Shown piece by piece: positions 55,517 to 64,000 of a stretch of 64,000 nucleotides of DNA. Source of the stretch: Pseudomonas viridiflava (GTDB lineage Bacteria; Pseudomonadota; Gammaproteobacteria; Pseudomonadales; Pseudomonadaceae); NCBI RefSeq assembly GCF_900591205.1, contig NZ_UUPU01000008.1:1-64000 (forward strand), read 5' to 3'. Positions within the stretch are counted from its first letter, which is position 1; the number at the start of each line of letters is the position of its first letter. The notes beneath the pieces were generated by a model. That model was not told where the DNA came from and did not search any database. It saw only the letters and a list, made by a program, of their open reading frames with translations. A program made the translations under genes and the position numbers.

Positions 55517-57241
55517 ATGAAATACCAACCCTTCAGCCGTACCTTGATTGCCACTGCCCTGGTGTTGACGGTCAGCGGTGTACACGCCGCTTCCCAGGCC
55601 CCGGTGGCCGGTGAAAATGGCATGGTGGTGACGGCCCAGCATTTGGCAACTCATGTAGGTGTGGATGTACTCAAGGCCGGCGGCAACGCAGTGGATGCGG
55701 CCGTGGCCGTGGGCTACGCGCTGGCGGTGGTGTACCCGGCGGCGGGTAACCTCGGCGGCGGCGGGTTCATGACCGTGCAACTGGCCGATGGGCGCAAGAC
55801 TTTCCTCGACTTCCGCGAAAAAGCCCCGTTGGCGGCCACCGCCGACATGTACCTGGACAAGGCCGGCAACGTGGTCGAGGGCCTGAGCGCCAAGGGCCAC
55901 CTGGCCGTCGGCGTGCCCGGCACGGTGTCCGGGATGGAACTGGCGCTGAGCAAATACGGGACCCTCAAGCGTGCTCAGGTGATTGCCCCGGCGATCAAAC
56001 TGGCAGAAAACGGCTTCGCGCTGGAACAGGGTGATATCGACCTGCTGCACACCGCCACTGGCGAGTTCGAAAAAGACCAGGACATGCGCGCAATCTTCCT
56101 GCACAACGGCCAACCGTTGCAGGTCGGTCAGAAACTGGTGCAGAAAGACCTGGCCAAGACCCTCAAGGAAATCTCCGCCAAGGGCAGCGACGGCTTCTAT
56201 AAAGGGTGGGTGGCCAAGGCCCTGGTGGATTCCAGCCAGGCCGGTAAGGGCATCATCACCCAGGCCGACCTCGACAAATACAAGACCCGTGAACTGGCGC
56301 CCATCGAGTGCGACTACCGTGGCTACCACGTGGTCTCGGCGCCGCCGCCAAGCTCGGGCGGTGTGGTGATCTGCCAGATCATGAACATTCTCGAAGGTTA
56401 CCCGATGGCCGACCTGGGCTATCACTCGGCGCAGGGCCTGCACTACCAGATCGAAGCGATGCGCCACGCCTACGTGGACCGTAACAGCTACCTCGGCGAC
56501 CCGGACTTTGTGAAGAACCCGATCGACCATCTGCTGGACAAGGACTACGCGGCCAAGCTGCGTGCCGCCATCGAGCCGCAAAAGGCCGGGGATTCCCAGG
56601 CGATCAAACCGGGTGTGTCGCCCCATGAGGGCAACAACACCACGCACTATTCCATCGTCGACAAGTGGGGCAATGCGGTGTCGGTCACCTACACCCTCAA
56701 CGACTGGTTCGGTGCCGGCGTGATGGCGAGCAAGACCGGGGTGATCCTCAACGATGAAATGGACGACTTCACCGTCAAGGTCGGCGTGCCGAACATGTAC
56801 GGTCTGGTCCAGGGCGAAGCCAACGCCATCGCGCCGGGCAAGGCGCCGCTGTCGTCGATGAGCCCGACCATCGTGACCAAGGATGGCAAGGCGGTGATGG
56901 TGGTCGGTACGCCAGGCGGCAGCCGCATTATTACCGCCACCTTGCTGACCATCCTGAATGTCATCGACTACAAGATGAACATCCAGGAAGCCGTTGACGC
57001 GCCGCGTTTCCACCAGCAGTGGATGCCTGAGACGACTAACCTGGAGACCTTCGCGGTCAGCCCGGACACTCAGAAGATTCTCGAAAGCTGGGGCCATAAG
57101 TTTGCCGGGCCACAGGACGCCAACCACTTGGCGGCCATCCTGGTGGGGGCGCCGTCCCTGGGCGGCAAGCCGGTGGGTAACAACCGCTTTTATGGCGCGA
57201 ATGACCCACGCCGTAACACTGGCCTGTCGCTGGGCTACTGA
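55517..57241 (+). CDS. ggt: Periplasmic gamma-glutamyltransferase
   Basis: Enzyme of 574 residues made as a proenzyme that cleaves itself before Thr375 (GNNTTHYSIVDKWGNAVSVTYTLN), the nucleophile of the mature small subunit. It hydrolyses glutathione and other gamma-glutamyl compounds. The signal peptide ends near SGVHAAS, so it is periplasmic. The large subunit has AGGNAVDAAVAVGYALAVVYPAAGNLGGGGFM, and the small subunit has the oxyanion and lid regions (PLSSMSPTIVTKDG, GTPGGSRIITATLL). It is a single gene, divergent from nicS and followed by a REPIN. Confidence 0.94.
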   Translation: MKYQPFSRTLIATALVLTVSGVHAASQAPVAGENGMVVTAQHLATHVGVDVLKAGGNAVDAAVAVGYALAVVYPAAGNLGGGGFMTVQLADGRKTFLDFREKAPLAATADMYLDKAGNVVEGLSAKGHLAVGVPGTVSGMELALSKYGTLKRAQVIAPAIKLAENGFALEQGDIDLLHTATGEFEKDQDMRAIFLHNGQPLQVGQKLVQKDLAKTLKEISAKGSDGFYKGWVAKALVDSSQAGKGIITQADLDKYKTRELAPIECDYRGYHVVSAPPPSSGGVVICQIMNILEGYPMADLGYHSAQGLHYQIEAMRHAYVDRNSYLGDPDFVKNPIDHLLDKDYAAKLRAAIEPQKAGDSQAIKPGVSPHEGNNTTHYSIVDKWGNAVSVTYTLNDWFGAGVMASKTGVILNDEMDDFTVKVGVPNMYGLVQGEANAIAPGKAPLSSMSPTIVTKDGKAVMVVGTPGGSRIITATLLTILNVIDYKMNIQEAVDAPRFHQQWMPETTNLETFAVSPDTQKILESWGHKFAGPQDANHLAAILVGAPSLGGKPVGNNRFYGANDPRRNTGLSLGY

Positions 57242-57243
57242 AA

Positions 57244-57332
57244 TGTAGGAGCGGGCTTGCCCGCGATTGCGGTGTGTAAGTAGACCAATGGGTCGCTGAT
57301 ACACCGCCTTCGCGGGCAAGCCCGCTCCCACA
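57244..57332. repeat. REPIN, GCGGGCTTGCCCGCGA type
   Basis: The arms TGTAGGAGCGGGCTTGCCCG and CGGGCAAGCCCGCTCCCACA are inverted around about 45 bases, between the convergent ggt and NadR-like genes. It is related in type to 49706-49793. Confidence 0.85.
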
Positions 57333-57344
57333 GGGATCGCAGTG

Positions 57345-57869
57345 TCAGGGCTTAAGCAGTTGCTCCACTGCTGAAAACGCCGCCTTGCGGCGTGTCTCCC
57401 AATCCCCGCGAATCACCACCACCGGCTGTCGATGCCGGTGCATCCACGCCAGGCTGTCCTGGAAAAACGCTTGGCGATCCGCCAGTTGCGGTTGGCAACG
57501 CTGACCGTCGGCAGTCCATTCCACGTCGTCCGGGGAGAGCAGCAGGTGCAGGTCGTAATGCCGAGCCTGCAGTTCGTCGTCGAGCCACGCCGGGCAGTCG
57601 CCGAACAGCGTCTGGCTCCACAGCTGGTTGGCCAGCAGATGGGTGTCGAGGATCAGCAAGGCGGGCTGTTCGGCGCGGGCGGCGTCTTCCCAGGCCAGTT
57701 GGCCACGGGCAATTGCCGGGATATCCGCCAGGCTGGTCTCGGGCTGGTGATGGTCGATGAAGTAGCGCACGTATTCACCCACCATCAGGCCACCGAAGTG
57801 CGCGTGCAGCTCAGACGCCAGCCAGCTTTTGCCGCTGGACTCGGGCCCGGCCAGAACCACTACCTTCAT
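57345..57869 (-). CDS. NadR-like P-loop kinase (probable ribosylnicotinamide kinase)
   Basis: ATPase of 174 residues starting MKVVVLAGPESSGKSWLASEL (Walker A GPESSGKS). It continues with VGEYVRYFIDHHQ, LLILDTHLLANQLWSQ (Walker B-like) and YDLHLLLSPDDVEWTADGQRC. This is the kinase half of NadR without its regulatory and adenylyltransferase parts. It overlaps pnuC by 4 bases, so the expected substrate is nicotinamide riboside, phosphorylated on entry and thereby trapped as NMN. The start at 57869 is set by the P-loop and the overlap; the longer frame to 58043 is a shadow of pnuC. Confidence 0.88.
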   Translation of the reverse strand: MKVVVLAGPESSGKSWLASELHAHFGGLMVGEYVRYFIDHHQPETSLADIPAIARGQLAWEDAARAEQPALLILDTHLLANQLWSQTLFGDCPAWLDDELQARHYDLHLLLSPDDVEWTADGQRCQPQLADRQAFFQDSLAWMHRHRQPVVVIRGDWETRRKAAFSAVEQLLKP

Positions 57870-58429
57870 GCGTGCAACGCCGGATCGGCGCGCCATTCGC
57901 GCCAGCCTTGTAAGGCGATCACGGTGAACAGCGCGTAGAGCGCAGCGGTCAGGTACAGCCCTTTGTAGAGGAACAGCCCGACGAAAATCACATCCACGGC
58001 AATCCACAACGGCCAGCACTGCACGCGTTTCTGCGCCATCCACATTTGCGCCACCAGGCTGAAACCAGTGAGGGCGGCGTCAAGCCAGGGCTGGGCCGCG
58101 TCGGTCCAGTGGGCCATGGCGGCGCCGAGCAACAGGCTGCCAACGGCACCGACGGCCAGGCTGGCCATGATCGCCGGAACACCCAGGCTGGTGACCTGGC
58201 GCCCTTGTTTGACCTCTCCGGCGCGGGTCCACTGCCACCAGCCATAAAGTTGCAGCGCGGCGTAAACCACTTGCAGCAGCATGTCGGAATAGAGCTTCAC
58301 GTCGAAGAACACCCAGGTGTAGAGCAGCACCATCACCAGGCCGATGGGCCAGCACCAGGGGTTCTGCTTGACCGTCAGCCACACGGCGATCACCCCCAGG
58401 GCAGCGGCGAACAGTTCAAGCCCGGACAT
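57866..58429 (-). CDS. pnuC: Nicotinamide riboside transporter PnuC
   Basis: Inner-membrane facilitator of 187 residues with about seven helices. PnuC signatures are visible: NPWCWPIGLVMVLLYTWVFFDVKLYSDMLLQVVYAALQLYGWWQW and, near the C-terminus, CWPLWIAVDVIFVGLFLYKGLYLTAALYALF. The WxxW text and charge pattern fit transport of nicotinamide riboside rather than thiamin, and the overlapping NadR-like kinase gene supports this. No riboswitch-like structure was recognised upstream; a REPIN is the only signal there. Confidence 0.92.
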   Translation of the reverse strand: MSGLELFAAALGVIAVWLTVKQNPWCWPIGLVMVLLYTWVFFDVKLYSDMLLQVVYAALQLYGWWQWTRAGEVKQGRQVTSLGVPAIMASLAVGAVGSLLLGAAMAHWTDAAQPWLDAALTGFSLVAQMWMAQKRVQCWPLWIAVDVIFVGLFLYKGLYLTAALYALFTVIALQGWREWRADPALHA

Positions 58430-58506
58430 GGCGGTTCCTTGGGAAAGTGGCAGAGGGCGGGGATTGTAACCAGAGGCAAGCGATCTTCAAAACACCGAAG
58501 GGTAAA

Positions 58507-58595
58507 TGTGGGAGGGGGCTTGCTTCCGATGGCAGTGTATCAGTCATGCATGTATCGACTGAATGACTGCTATCAAGAGCAAGCCCCCTCCCACA
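58507..58595. repeat. REPIN, GGGGGCTTGCTTCCGA type
   Basis: The arms TGTGGGAGGGGGCTTGCTTCC and GAGCAAGCCCCCTCCCACA are inverted around about 45 bases. It lies between the chemoreceptor gene end and the pnuC start, both on the minus strand. The same type is at 25301-25390. Confidence 0.85.
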
Positions 58596-58607
58596 ATGGG
58601 GGTTGCG

Positions 58608-60242
58608 TCAAACCTTGAACTGACGCAACAACCCATCGAGTTGCTCGCTCAACCCGCGTAGATGCACGCTGGCCAGGCTGGACTGTTCCGCCGCCAACGC
58701 GGTGCTTTGGGACAAACCGGCGGCCTGGGTGACGTTCTGGTTGATGTCTTCCACCACGTGGGCCTGTTGCAGGGTGGCGCTGGCAATCGAGGCATTCAGG
58801 CCATTGAGGTTGCGCAGGGCCTGGCCGATGGCGGTGAGGCTGGCGCCGGCCTGGCCGGCTTGCTCGATGGTCAGTTGCGAGGCGCTGTGGCTGTCGCTGA
58901 TCACCTTTACCGCCGCTTCGGAATGACCTTGCAGGCGTTCGATCATCACCTGGATTTCAGCGGTGGATTTTTGCGTGCGCTGGGCCAGCAGGCGCACCTC
59001 ATCGGCCACCACGGCAAAGCCACGGCCTTGTTCGCCGGCGCGTGCGGCTTCAATCGCCGCGTTCAGTGCCAGCAGGTTGGTCTGGTCGGCAATCGAACGG
59101 ATCACCTCCAACACGCCACCGATCTGCGTGCTTTCGCTGGACAGGGTGCGGATCACTTCCACCGCCTGGCTGATGGTGCTGGAGAGCTGGTCGATCTGTT
59201 GCAGGCTACCGTCGATATTGACCTGGCCCTGCTGCGCCTGGGCCTGGGCGTCGCGCATTTCACTGGCGGCGTGTTCGGCATTCTTGGCCACGTCTTGCAC
59301 GCCGTAGGTGACCTCATTGATCGCGGTGGCCACCAGTTCCATCTGCTGGGACTGCTGCTGGCTGCGGTCATGGGCCTGGCTGGCGTTGCTGCCCAGTTCC
59401 GTGGAGGACTGGCCCAGCGCGTCGGCGCAGACCTGCAATTGGCCGACGACCTGGCGCAACTTGGCGGTAAAGCTGTTGAAGTGCTGCGAAAGTTGGGTGA
59501 TTTCGTCGCGGCCATGGGTATCGAGCGTACGGGTCAGGTCGCTTTCGCCGCTGGCGATATTGCCCATGGCGTTCACCGCCGCCTGCAGCGGGTGCACGAT
59601 GCTGCGGGCGATCAACGTCACCAGCAGGGCCATTACCAGCGCAATCCCCAAGACGATAAACGAAGCCTTCCACACCTGGCCTTTGAATTCGGCTTGTACG
59701 TCATCCACGTAGACCCCGGAGCCGATGATCCAGCCCCAGGGTTCGAACAGCTGGATATACGAAGTTTTCGCCACCGGCGCGTCGGCCCCAGGCTTCGGCC
59801 AGCGGTAGTTGACGATGCCGGCGCCCTTGGCCTTGGCCAAAATCACGAACTCATTGAACACGGCAAACCCGTCAGGGTCACGGATGGCCGAGAGGTTCTG
59901 GCCGTCGAGCTTGGGGTTGGCCGGATGCATGATCATCACGGGCGTAAGGTCGTTGATCCAGAAATAGTCATCATGGTCGTAGCGCAAACCGCGCACTGCG
60001 TTCAGGGCCTGTTTCTGGGCCGCTTCACGCGTCATGACGCCGGTGGTTTCGAGGCTGTGATAAAACGTCAGAATCCCGCTGGCAGTCTGTACCACGTGTT
60101 GGGTCTGCTGGCGCTTGGCCTGGTACAGGTCGTCATTAATCTGCTTGAGCATCAGTAAACCCAAGGCCAGCAGCATTAACACGGCGACTATCAGGATCAG
60201 CCAGAGACGTCGGCTGATCGACATATTGCGCAAACTGTTCAT
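58608..60242 (-). CDS. Methyl-accepting chemotaxis protein with sCache-type sensor
   Basis: Transmembrane chemoreceptor of 544 residues. TM1 is [20 protein letters not shown], the periplasmic part (~residues 35-190) is a single-Cache domain ([52 protein letters not shown]), then TM2, HAMP and the signalling tip [37 protein letters not shown]. The Cache motif YFWIND...MIMHP is the type found in receptors for small carboxylates such as malate in P. aeruginosa, but the ligand here is not proven. It is a single gene. Confidence 0.92.
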   Translation of the reverse strand: MNSLRNMSISRRLWLILIVAVLMLLALGLLMLKQINDDLYQAKRQQTQHVVQTASGILTFYHSLETTGVMTREAAQKQALNAVRGLRYDHDDYFWINDLTPVMIMHPANPKLDGQNLSAIRDPDGFAVFNEFVILAKAKGAGIVNYRWPKPGADAPVAKTSYIQLFEPWGWIIGSGVYVDDVQAEFKGQVWKASFIVLGIALVMALLVTLIARSIVHPLQAAVNAMGNIASGESDLTRTLDTHGRDEITQLSQHFNSFTAKLRQVVGQLQVCADALGQSSTELGSNASQAHDRSQQQSQQMELVATAINEVTYGVQDVAKNAEHAASEMRDAQAQAQQGQVNIDGSLQQIDQLSSTISQAVEVIRTLSSESTQIGGVLEVIRSIADQTNLLALNAAIEAARAGEQGRGFAVVADEVRLLAQRTQKSTAEIQVMIERLQGHSEAAVKVISDSHSASQLTIEQAGQAGASLTAIGQALRNLNGLNASIASATLQQAHVVEDINQNVTQAAGLSQSTALAAEQSSLASVHLRGLSEQLDGLLRQFKV

Positions 60243-60466
60243 CGTCCTGTCACTCCTGGCTTTTTATAATTGTGGGTGTCGCATCGACTTTTACGCCTTG
60301 TCTGATAGGCTTTCGGCCTGTAATCGCAAAACCTGAGTACCGTCTGATTTTTCACGGAATTTTTGCAGGCCGGCGTTGAAAATCAACATCGGGCCTTGAG
60401 TGTGCTCGTCAGTGAACATTAAAAGATAAACAAGGCATGCCGTTGAGCCTGACCTTTGGGGGAAGT

Positions 60467-61297
60467 ATGGATTTGTGGACCGCCATTCAGGCAGTGATTC
60501 TTGGCGTCGTGGAAGGGCTGACGGAGTTTTTGCCGATCTCCAGCACCGGCCACCAGATCATTGTTGCCGACTTGCTGGACTTCAGCGGCGACCGTTTCAA
60601 CGCGTTCAATATCATCATCCAGCTGGGCGCCATCCTGGCGGTGGTCTGGGAGTTTCGCGGCAAGATCCTCGAGGTGGTCACCGGCCTGCCGACGCAGCGC
60701 AAGGCCCAGCGCTTTACCGTCAACCTGCTGATTGCGTTCCTGCCCGCCGTGGTGCTGGGGGTGATTTTCGCCGACCTGATTCACCATTACCTGTTCAACC
60801 CGATCACCGTGGCCACGGCGTTGGTGGTGGGCGGCGTCATTATGTTGTGGGCCGAGCGCCGCCAGCACGAAGTGCATGCCGAAACCGTCGATGACATCAC
60901 CTGGAAGGACGCACTCAAGGTCGGCTTCGCCCAGTGCCTGGCGATGATTCCAGGCACGTCGCGCTCGGGCTCGACCATTATCGGTGGCCTGCTGTTCGGC
61001 CTGTCGCGCAAGACCGCTACCGAGTTCTCGTTCTTCCTGGCCATGCCGACCATGGTCGGTGCCGCGGTGTACTCGGGCTACAAGTACCGCGAGCTGTTTC
61101 AGCCGGCGGACCTGCCGGTGTTTGCCATCGGGTTTGTCACCTCGTTCATCTTTGCGATGATTGCGGTCAAGGGCCTGTTGAAGTTTATTGCCAGCCACAG
61201 TTATGCGGCGTTTGCCTGGTATCGCATTGCGTTCGGCTTGCTGATCCTGGCGACCTGGCAGTTCGGCTGGATCGACTGGGCAGCGGCCAAGGCATGA
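60467..61297 (+). CDS. uppP: Undecaprenyl-diphosphatase UppP/BacA
   Basis: Membrane phosphatase of 276 residues that recycles the lipid carrier of peptidoglycan synthesis by removing a phosphate from undecaprenyl diphosphate; it also gives bacitracin tolerance. The two conserved motifs are [16 protein letters not shown] and [14 protein letters not shown], with several transmembrane helices. The ATG at 60467 is supported by GGGGGAAG just upstream and is preferred to 60437. It overlaps the next gene by 4 bases. Confidence 0.95.
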   Translation: MDLWTAIQAVILGVVEGLTEFLPISSTGHQIIVADLLDFSGDRFNAFNIIIQLGAILAVVWEFRGKILEVVTGLPTQRKAQRFTVNLLIAFLPAVVLGVIFADLIHHYLFNPITVATALVVGGVIMLWAERRQHEVHAETVDDITWKDALKVGFAQCLAMIPGTSRSGSTIIGGLLFGLSRKTATEFSFFLAMPTMVGAAVYSGYKYRELFQPADLPVFAIGFVTSFIFAMIAVKGLLKFIASHSYAAFAWYRIAFGLLILATWQFGWIDWAAAKA

Positions 61298-61677
61298 TGA
61301 TCCAGCACCCGCGCCTCAAGGCGGCGCTCTTTGTACTGCTGTGCGCGGCGCCGCTGTTGGGCGCGGGGTTGGTGTGGTATCGCGGCGAAACGGTGATCCC
61401 GCTGGCGGCGTATGGCGTGGTCAGCGTTATCGCGTTTTTCCTGTATTGGAGCGACAAGCGCAAGGCCCGCACCGACAGTTGGCGCACCCCGGAAAATATC
61501 CTGCACGCCGTGGAGCTGGCGGGTGGCTGGCCGGGGGCGCTGATTGCCCAGCAGGTGTTTCGCCACAAGACGCGCAAGGTGTCTTATCAGGTGTTGTTCT
61601 GGGTGATTGTGCTGCTGCACCAGGTGTTCTGGCTGGATCAGTTGTTCCTCGGCGGCACGCTGCTTTCAATCTTCTAG
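61294..61677 (+). CDS. DUF1294 membrane protein
   Basis: Small protein of 127 residues with about four hydrophobic helices and the DUF1294 core [50 protein letters not shown]. Many relatives carry an N-terminal cold-shock domain; this one does not. Its function is unknown. It starts at 61294 inside the end of uppP (ATGATGA overlap), so it is translated with it. Its 3' end overlaps the convergent YjbR gene by 12 bases. The much longer open frame from 60934 is a shadow of uppP. Confidence 0.85.
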   Translation: MMIQHPRLKAALFVLLCAAPLLGAGLVWYRGETVIPLAAYGVVSVIAFFLYWSDKRKARTDSWRTPENILHAVELAGGWPGALIAQQVFRHKTRKVSYQVLFWVIVLLHQVFWLDQLFLGGTLLSIF

Positions 61678-62022
61678 CAACAGCCCGATCTGCGTGCGCT
61701 TGGGCAGTTTGCTCACCACCAACTGGTGGGAGCGCTGCAACAAGCCACGCAGTTCCTCGGCGCCCAGCGGGTAGGGCGTGTTCATGATCACCCACTGCGC
61801 TCGCGCCAGGTACGGCGCCGGGTGGATGCCCGGGCGGTCCACGTGGCCGAGGAACAACGCCTTGTCGACCTTGAACGCCAGCGAATCACCGCGCAGGTTT
61901 TGCAGGGCGAACATCTTGTTGCCAGCAATCGAAAATACCCGCACGCCACCCCACTTGTAGTCCTCGCGAGCGCCGGGCAGGCTCAGGCAAAAGTTCGCGA
62001 CTTGTGCTTCGGTCATGTTCAT
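61666..62022 (-). CDS. MmcQ/YjbR family protein
   Basis: A 118-residue YjbR-type protein with the features CLSLPGAREDYKWGGVRVFSIAGNKMFAL, LAFKVDKAL and ARAQWVIMNTPYPLGAEELRGLLQRSHQLVVSKLPKRTQ. The fold is a double-wing DNA-binding-like domain, but no biochemical role is established. It overlaps the end of the LysR gene by 4 bases, so the two form an operon. Confidence 0.88.
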   Translation of the reverse strand: MNMTEAQVANFCLSLPGAREDYKWGGVRVFSIAGNKMFALQNLRGDSLAFKVDKALFLGHVDRPGIHPAPYLARAQWVIMNTPYPLGAEELRGLLQRSHQLVVSKLPKRTQIGLLLED

Positions 62023-62927
62023 AGCAAGCGATCTCCACAGCCTTTGAAGCCTTCTTCAAGGTAGTCGATCCAGGCGCGAATGGCCGGCAGCACGCCACGC
62101 CGATGCGGGTACACGGCCTGTAGCCAGCCGCCCGGCAAGGACCACTGCGGCAGCAACTGCACCAAGCGGCCGCTGGCCAGCTCCTCTTCGCAGTACATCA
62201 TCGGCAGCACCGTAAAGCCCAGGCCCATGATCGCGCTGGCCTTGCGCACGATGAAATCATCAATGCCCAGCCGGGCCTCCATCACCAGATCGCGGGGGTT
62301 GCCCTGCGGGTCGAGAATCCGCTGATGCACCATGCGGTCGGCCTCGAGCGCCCCCAGTATGGGCAATTGTTTAAGGTCTTCGAGGGAATTGACCTGATGC
62401 TCGTGCATCAATGCGGGGCTGGCAACCAGTACGGTCTGGGCCTGGCGCAGGCGCTTGGTCACCAGCAGCGGGTCTTCATCACCCGATTCGCGTACGCGCA
62501 GGGCCACGTCGATACCTTCGGCCACCAGGTCGACACGGCGGTTGACCAGAGTCATTTCCAGCTGCACTTGGGGATGAGCCGCGAGAAAACCCGCGACTAT
62601 CTCGGGCAGGATGTGCTGGGCCATGCCGATCGGGCAACTGACCCGCAGCCGCCCACGCGGCTCGCTGGACATACTGGCCACGGCCTCGTCGGCCATTTCC
62701 GCTTCCAGCAGCATGGCCTGGCAATGGCGCAGGTAGCGCTCGCCAACGGCGGTGAGGGTCAATTGGCGGGTGGTGCGTTGCAGCAGGCGCGCGCCCAGGC
62801 GCTCTTCCAACTCGGCGATGCGCCGCGACAGCCGCGATTTGGGAATCCCCAGCAGCCGTCCGGCCGCCGCAAAGCCGCCGGCTTCGACGACTTTGGCGAA
62901 ATAATAGAGGTCGTTGAGGTCTTGCAT
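62019..62927 (-). CDS. LysR-family transcriptional regulator (divergent from azoR)
   Basis: Regulator of 302 residues. The N-terminal helix-turn-helix is MQDLNDLYYFAKVVEAGGFAAAGRLLGIPKSRLSRRIAELEERLGARLL, and the substrate-binding domain runs from GRLRVSCPIGMAQHILPEIVAGFLAAHP. It belongs to the group that often regulates neighbouring quinone or azo reductase genes. The ATG at 62927 is chosen over 62957 because the family start is MQDL. It shares 124 bases of upstream DNA with azoR, so azoR is the likely target. Confidence 0.9.
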   Translation of the reverse strand: MQDLNDLYYFAKVVEAGGFAAAGRLLGIPKSRLSRRIAELEERLGARLLQRTTRQLTLTAVGERYLRHCQAMLLEAEMADEAVASMSSEPRGRLRVSCPIGMAQHILPEIVAGFLAAHPQVQLEMTLVNRRVDLVAEGIDVALRVRESGDEDPLLVTKRLRQAQTVLVASPALMHEHQVNSLEDLKQLPILGALEADRMVHQRILDPQGNPRDLVMEARLGIDDFIVRKASAIMGLGFTVLPMMYCEEELASGRLVQLLPQWSLPGGWLQAVYPHRRGVLPAIRAWIDYLEEGFKGCGDRLL

Positions 62928-63051
62928 GATCGGCCCATTGTCCCGTTGATGGGACAAACTATCGCATTTCAGGTGTCTTATCGCCTATTAGTTTCATGCG
63001 TAGTCTTACCAGCATCTTATCGACACCGCTGATTCTAATTGGAGCTTCCCC

Positions 63052-63663
63052 ATGAAACTGTTGCATATCGATTCCAGCATCCTCGGCGACAACTCGGCTT
63101 CGCGTCAGCTCAGCGCCGGCGTGGTCAAGGCTTGGCAAGCGGCTGAGCCGGGTGTGGAAGTGACCTACCGTGACCTCGCCAGCGAAGGCATCAACCATTT
63201 CTCCGGCGCGACTCTGGGGGCATTGGGCACCGCCGCTGAACTGCGCGATGCCGCGCAAAAGCATGAGGCCGACCTCAGCGCGTCGTCGCTGGCTGAATTT
63301 CTCGCCGCCGACGCTGTAGTGGTTGGCGCGCCCATGTACAACTTCACCATCCCAACCCAGTTGAAAGCCTGGATCGACCGCATCGCTGTTGCCGGTCAGA
63401 CGTTCCGCTACACCGAAGCCGGCCCGGAAGGTCTGTGCGGCAACAAGAAAGTCATCATCGTGTCCACGGCCGGTGGCCTGCACGCTGGGCAAGCGTCCGG
63501 CGCCGCCCATGAAGGCTACTTGAAACTGCTGTTCGGCTTCCTTGGCATCACCGACATCGAAATCGTCCGTGCCGAGGGCCTGGCCTACGGCGACGAAGTA
63601 CGCAGCAAGTCCCTGAGCGATGCCAACGCGCAGATCAACGAACAATTGTTCGCGGCCGCGTAA
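63052..63663 (+). CDS. azoR: FMN-dependent NADH-azoreductase AzoR
   Basis: Flavodoxin-like reductase of 203 residues that reduces quinones and azo dyes with NADH. The FMN-binding text is [19 protein letters not shown] and [39 protein letters not shown], with [10 protein letters not shown] near the active site. The ATG at 63052 has GGAG 8 bases upstream. It is divergent from a LysR regulator gene. A perfect inverted repeat follows its stop. Confidence 0.93.
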   Translation: MKLLHIDSSILGDNSASRQLSAGVVKAWQAAEPGVEVTYRDLASEGINHFSGATLGALGTAAELRDAAQKHEADLSASSLAEFLAADAVVVGAPMYNFTIPTQLKAWIDRIAVAGQTFRYTEAGPEGLCGNKKVIIVSTAGGLHAGQASGAAHEGYLKLLFGFLGITDIEIVRAEGLAYGDEVRSKSLSDANAQINEQLFAAA

Positions 63664-63686
63664 GGCTTGTGTAAAGTTCGCCTTCT

Positions 63687-63709
63687 CTCGGTTTCAATCT
63701 GAAACCGAG
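63687..63709. promoter_or_regulatory. Perfect inverted repeat downstream of azoR
   Basis: CTCGGTTTC-AATCT-GAAACCGAG has a 9-bp stem and a 5-base loop. It lies 24 bases after the azoR stop with no T-run, so it may be a weak terminator or an operator for the next gene. The rest of the 240-base gap shows no clear signal. Confidence 0.5.
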
Positions 63710-63904
63710 CGCCTAAACTCTGTATTCTGGCCGCCTCAAAACGACCGGAGTACGGAGTTTTTTCGTTTTCCCGCTGTCACTACTTTGGCCCAGGTTATGC
63801 ACGCATGGGTTTACCACCCGGTGCGAGTACCTTGAACCATGGACTTTTCAAATAGACATGCCGCGGATGTTGTACGTGGTCACGCAGCAAAGGTGGACAT
63901 CCTC

Positions 63905-64000
63905 ATGATGCGTCTTTGTGCTGTTATGGTTCTTTCCCTGCTCGGCGGCCTGATTTCAGTGCACGCCGCGCCTGCGCCGCACCCGCATTGGAGTGTGGGC
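63905..64000 (+). CDS. Exported protein, N-terminus only (cut by right edge)
   Basis: The open frame begins MMRLCAVMVLSLLGGLISVHA, a clear signal peptide, then APAPHPHWSVG before the window ends. AAGGTGG lies about 10 bases upstream of the ATG at 63905. An in-frame ATG at 63839 is possible but has no ribosome site and would push the signal peptide inward. Too little is visible to name the family. Confidence 0.6.
   Translation, partial: MMRLCAVMVLSLLGGLISVHAAPAPHPHWSVG

Noticed and set aside
58430..58506. Possible riboswitch upstream of pnuC
   Set aside because: The leader is short and no conserved aptamer-like pairing could be drawn; the REPIN explains the only strong fold.
60934..61677. 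247-codon reading starting inside uppP
   Set aside because: Only the last 127 codons, from 61294, match a family (DUF1294); the earlier part is a shadow of uppP.

Overview
The window looks like chromosomal DNA of a fluorescent Pseudomonas (P. fluorescens group). The grounds are the high G+C content, dense overlapping operons, ECF sigma/FecR and TonB iron genes, many methyl-accepting chemotaxis proteins, a nicotinate (nic) pathway whose active-site residues match the P. putida one position for position, and REP/REPIN palindromes in many of the gaps. There is no tRNA, rRNA, CRISPR array, prophage or complete insertion sequence that I can see.

Layout. 1-2110: the N-terminal part of an Rhs/YD-repeat polymorphic toxin that runs off the left edge. 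2163-7665: an RND efflux pump (adaptor lipoprotein plus permease) divergent from a Bcr/CflA-type MFS exporter, with an AT-rich inverted repeat between them. 7756-11829: a CirA/FepA-like TonB receptor facing its probable two-component regulator, with a Fur-like box in front of the regulator. 11949-14428: a pirin and an MscS channel fused to a cyclic-nucleotide-binding domain. 14551-20933: a five-gene catabolic operon (aldehyde dehydrogenase, MFS permease, enolase-superfamily dehydratase, GMC oxidoreductase, YheO-type regulator) facing a RidA/PLP-dehydratase pair. 22385-25390: a left-handed beta-helix protein, an orphan ECF sigma/FecR pair, a scar region with 18-bp tandem repeats and an ABC-ATPase fragment, and a lone ssuF.

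25632-29801 is the most striking gene: a 1389-residue toxin-like protein. It has a YopT/C58-like cysteine-protease signature near the N-terminus, a TcdA/TcdB-like hydrophobic translocation region in the middle and degenerate RTX-like Gly/Asp repeats at the C-terminus. It stands alone, is visibly less G+C rich than its neighbours, and ends in a strong terminator. After it come patB, a PqaA-like lipoprotein and a LuxR-type regulator. A complete secondary chemosensory operon then runs leftward from 41803 to 33458 (small receptor, CheY, STAS, CheA, receptor, CheW, CheR, CheD, CheB).

42218-58429 is a nicotinate/nicotinamide-riboside neighbourhood. nicAB hydroxylates nicotinate to 6-hydroxynicotinate, nicC makes 2,5-dihydroxypyridine, nicX opens the ring, nicD deformylates, nicF deamidates maleamate and nicE isomerises maleate to fumarate. 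nicT is the permease and nicR/nicS are regulators. An exported nucleoside hydrolase occupies the end of the nicCDEFT operon, where P. putida has the porin nicP, and pnuC plus a NadR-like kinase lie just past nicS and ggt. This suggests that extracellular pyridine nucleosides feed both salvage and catabolism. 58608-64000 holds an sCache chemoreceptor, uppP, a DUF1294 protein, a YjbR-family protein, a LysR/azoR pair and the start of an exported protein cut by the right edge.
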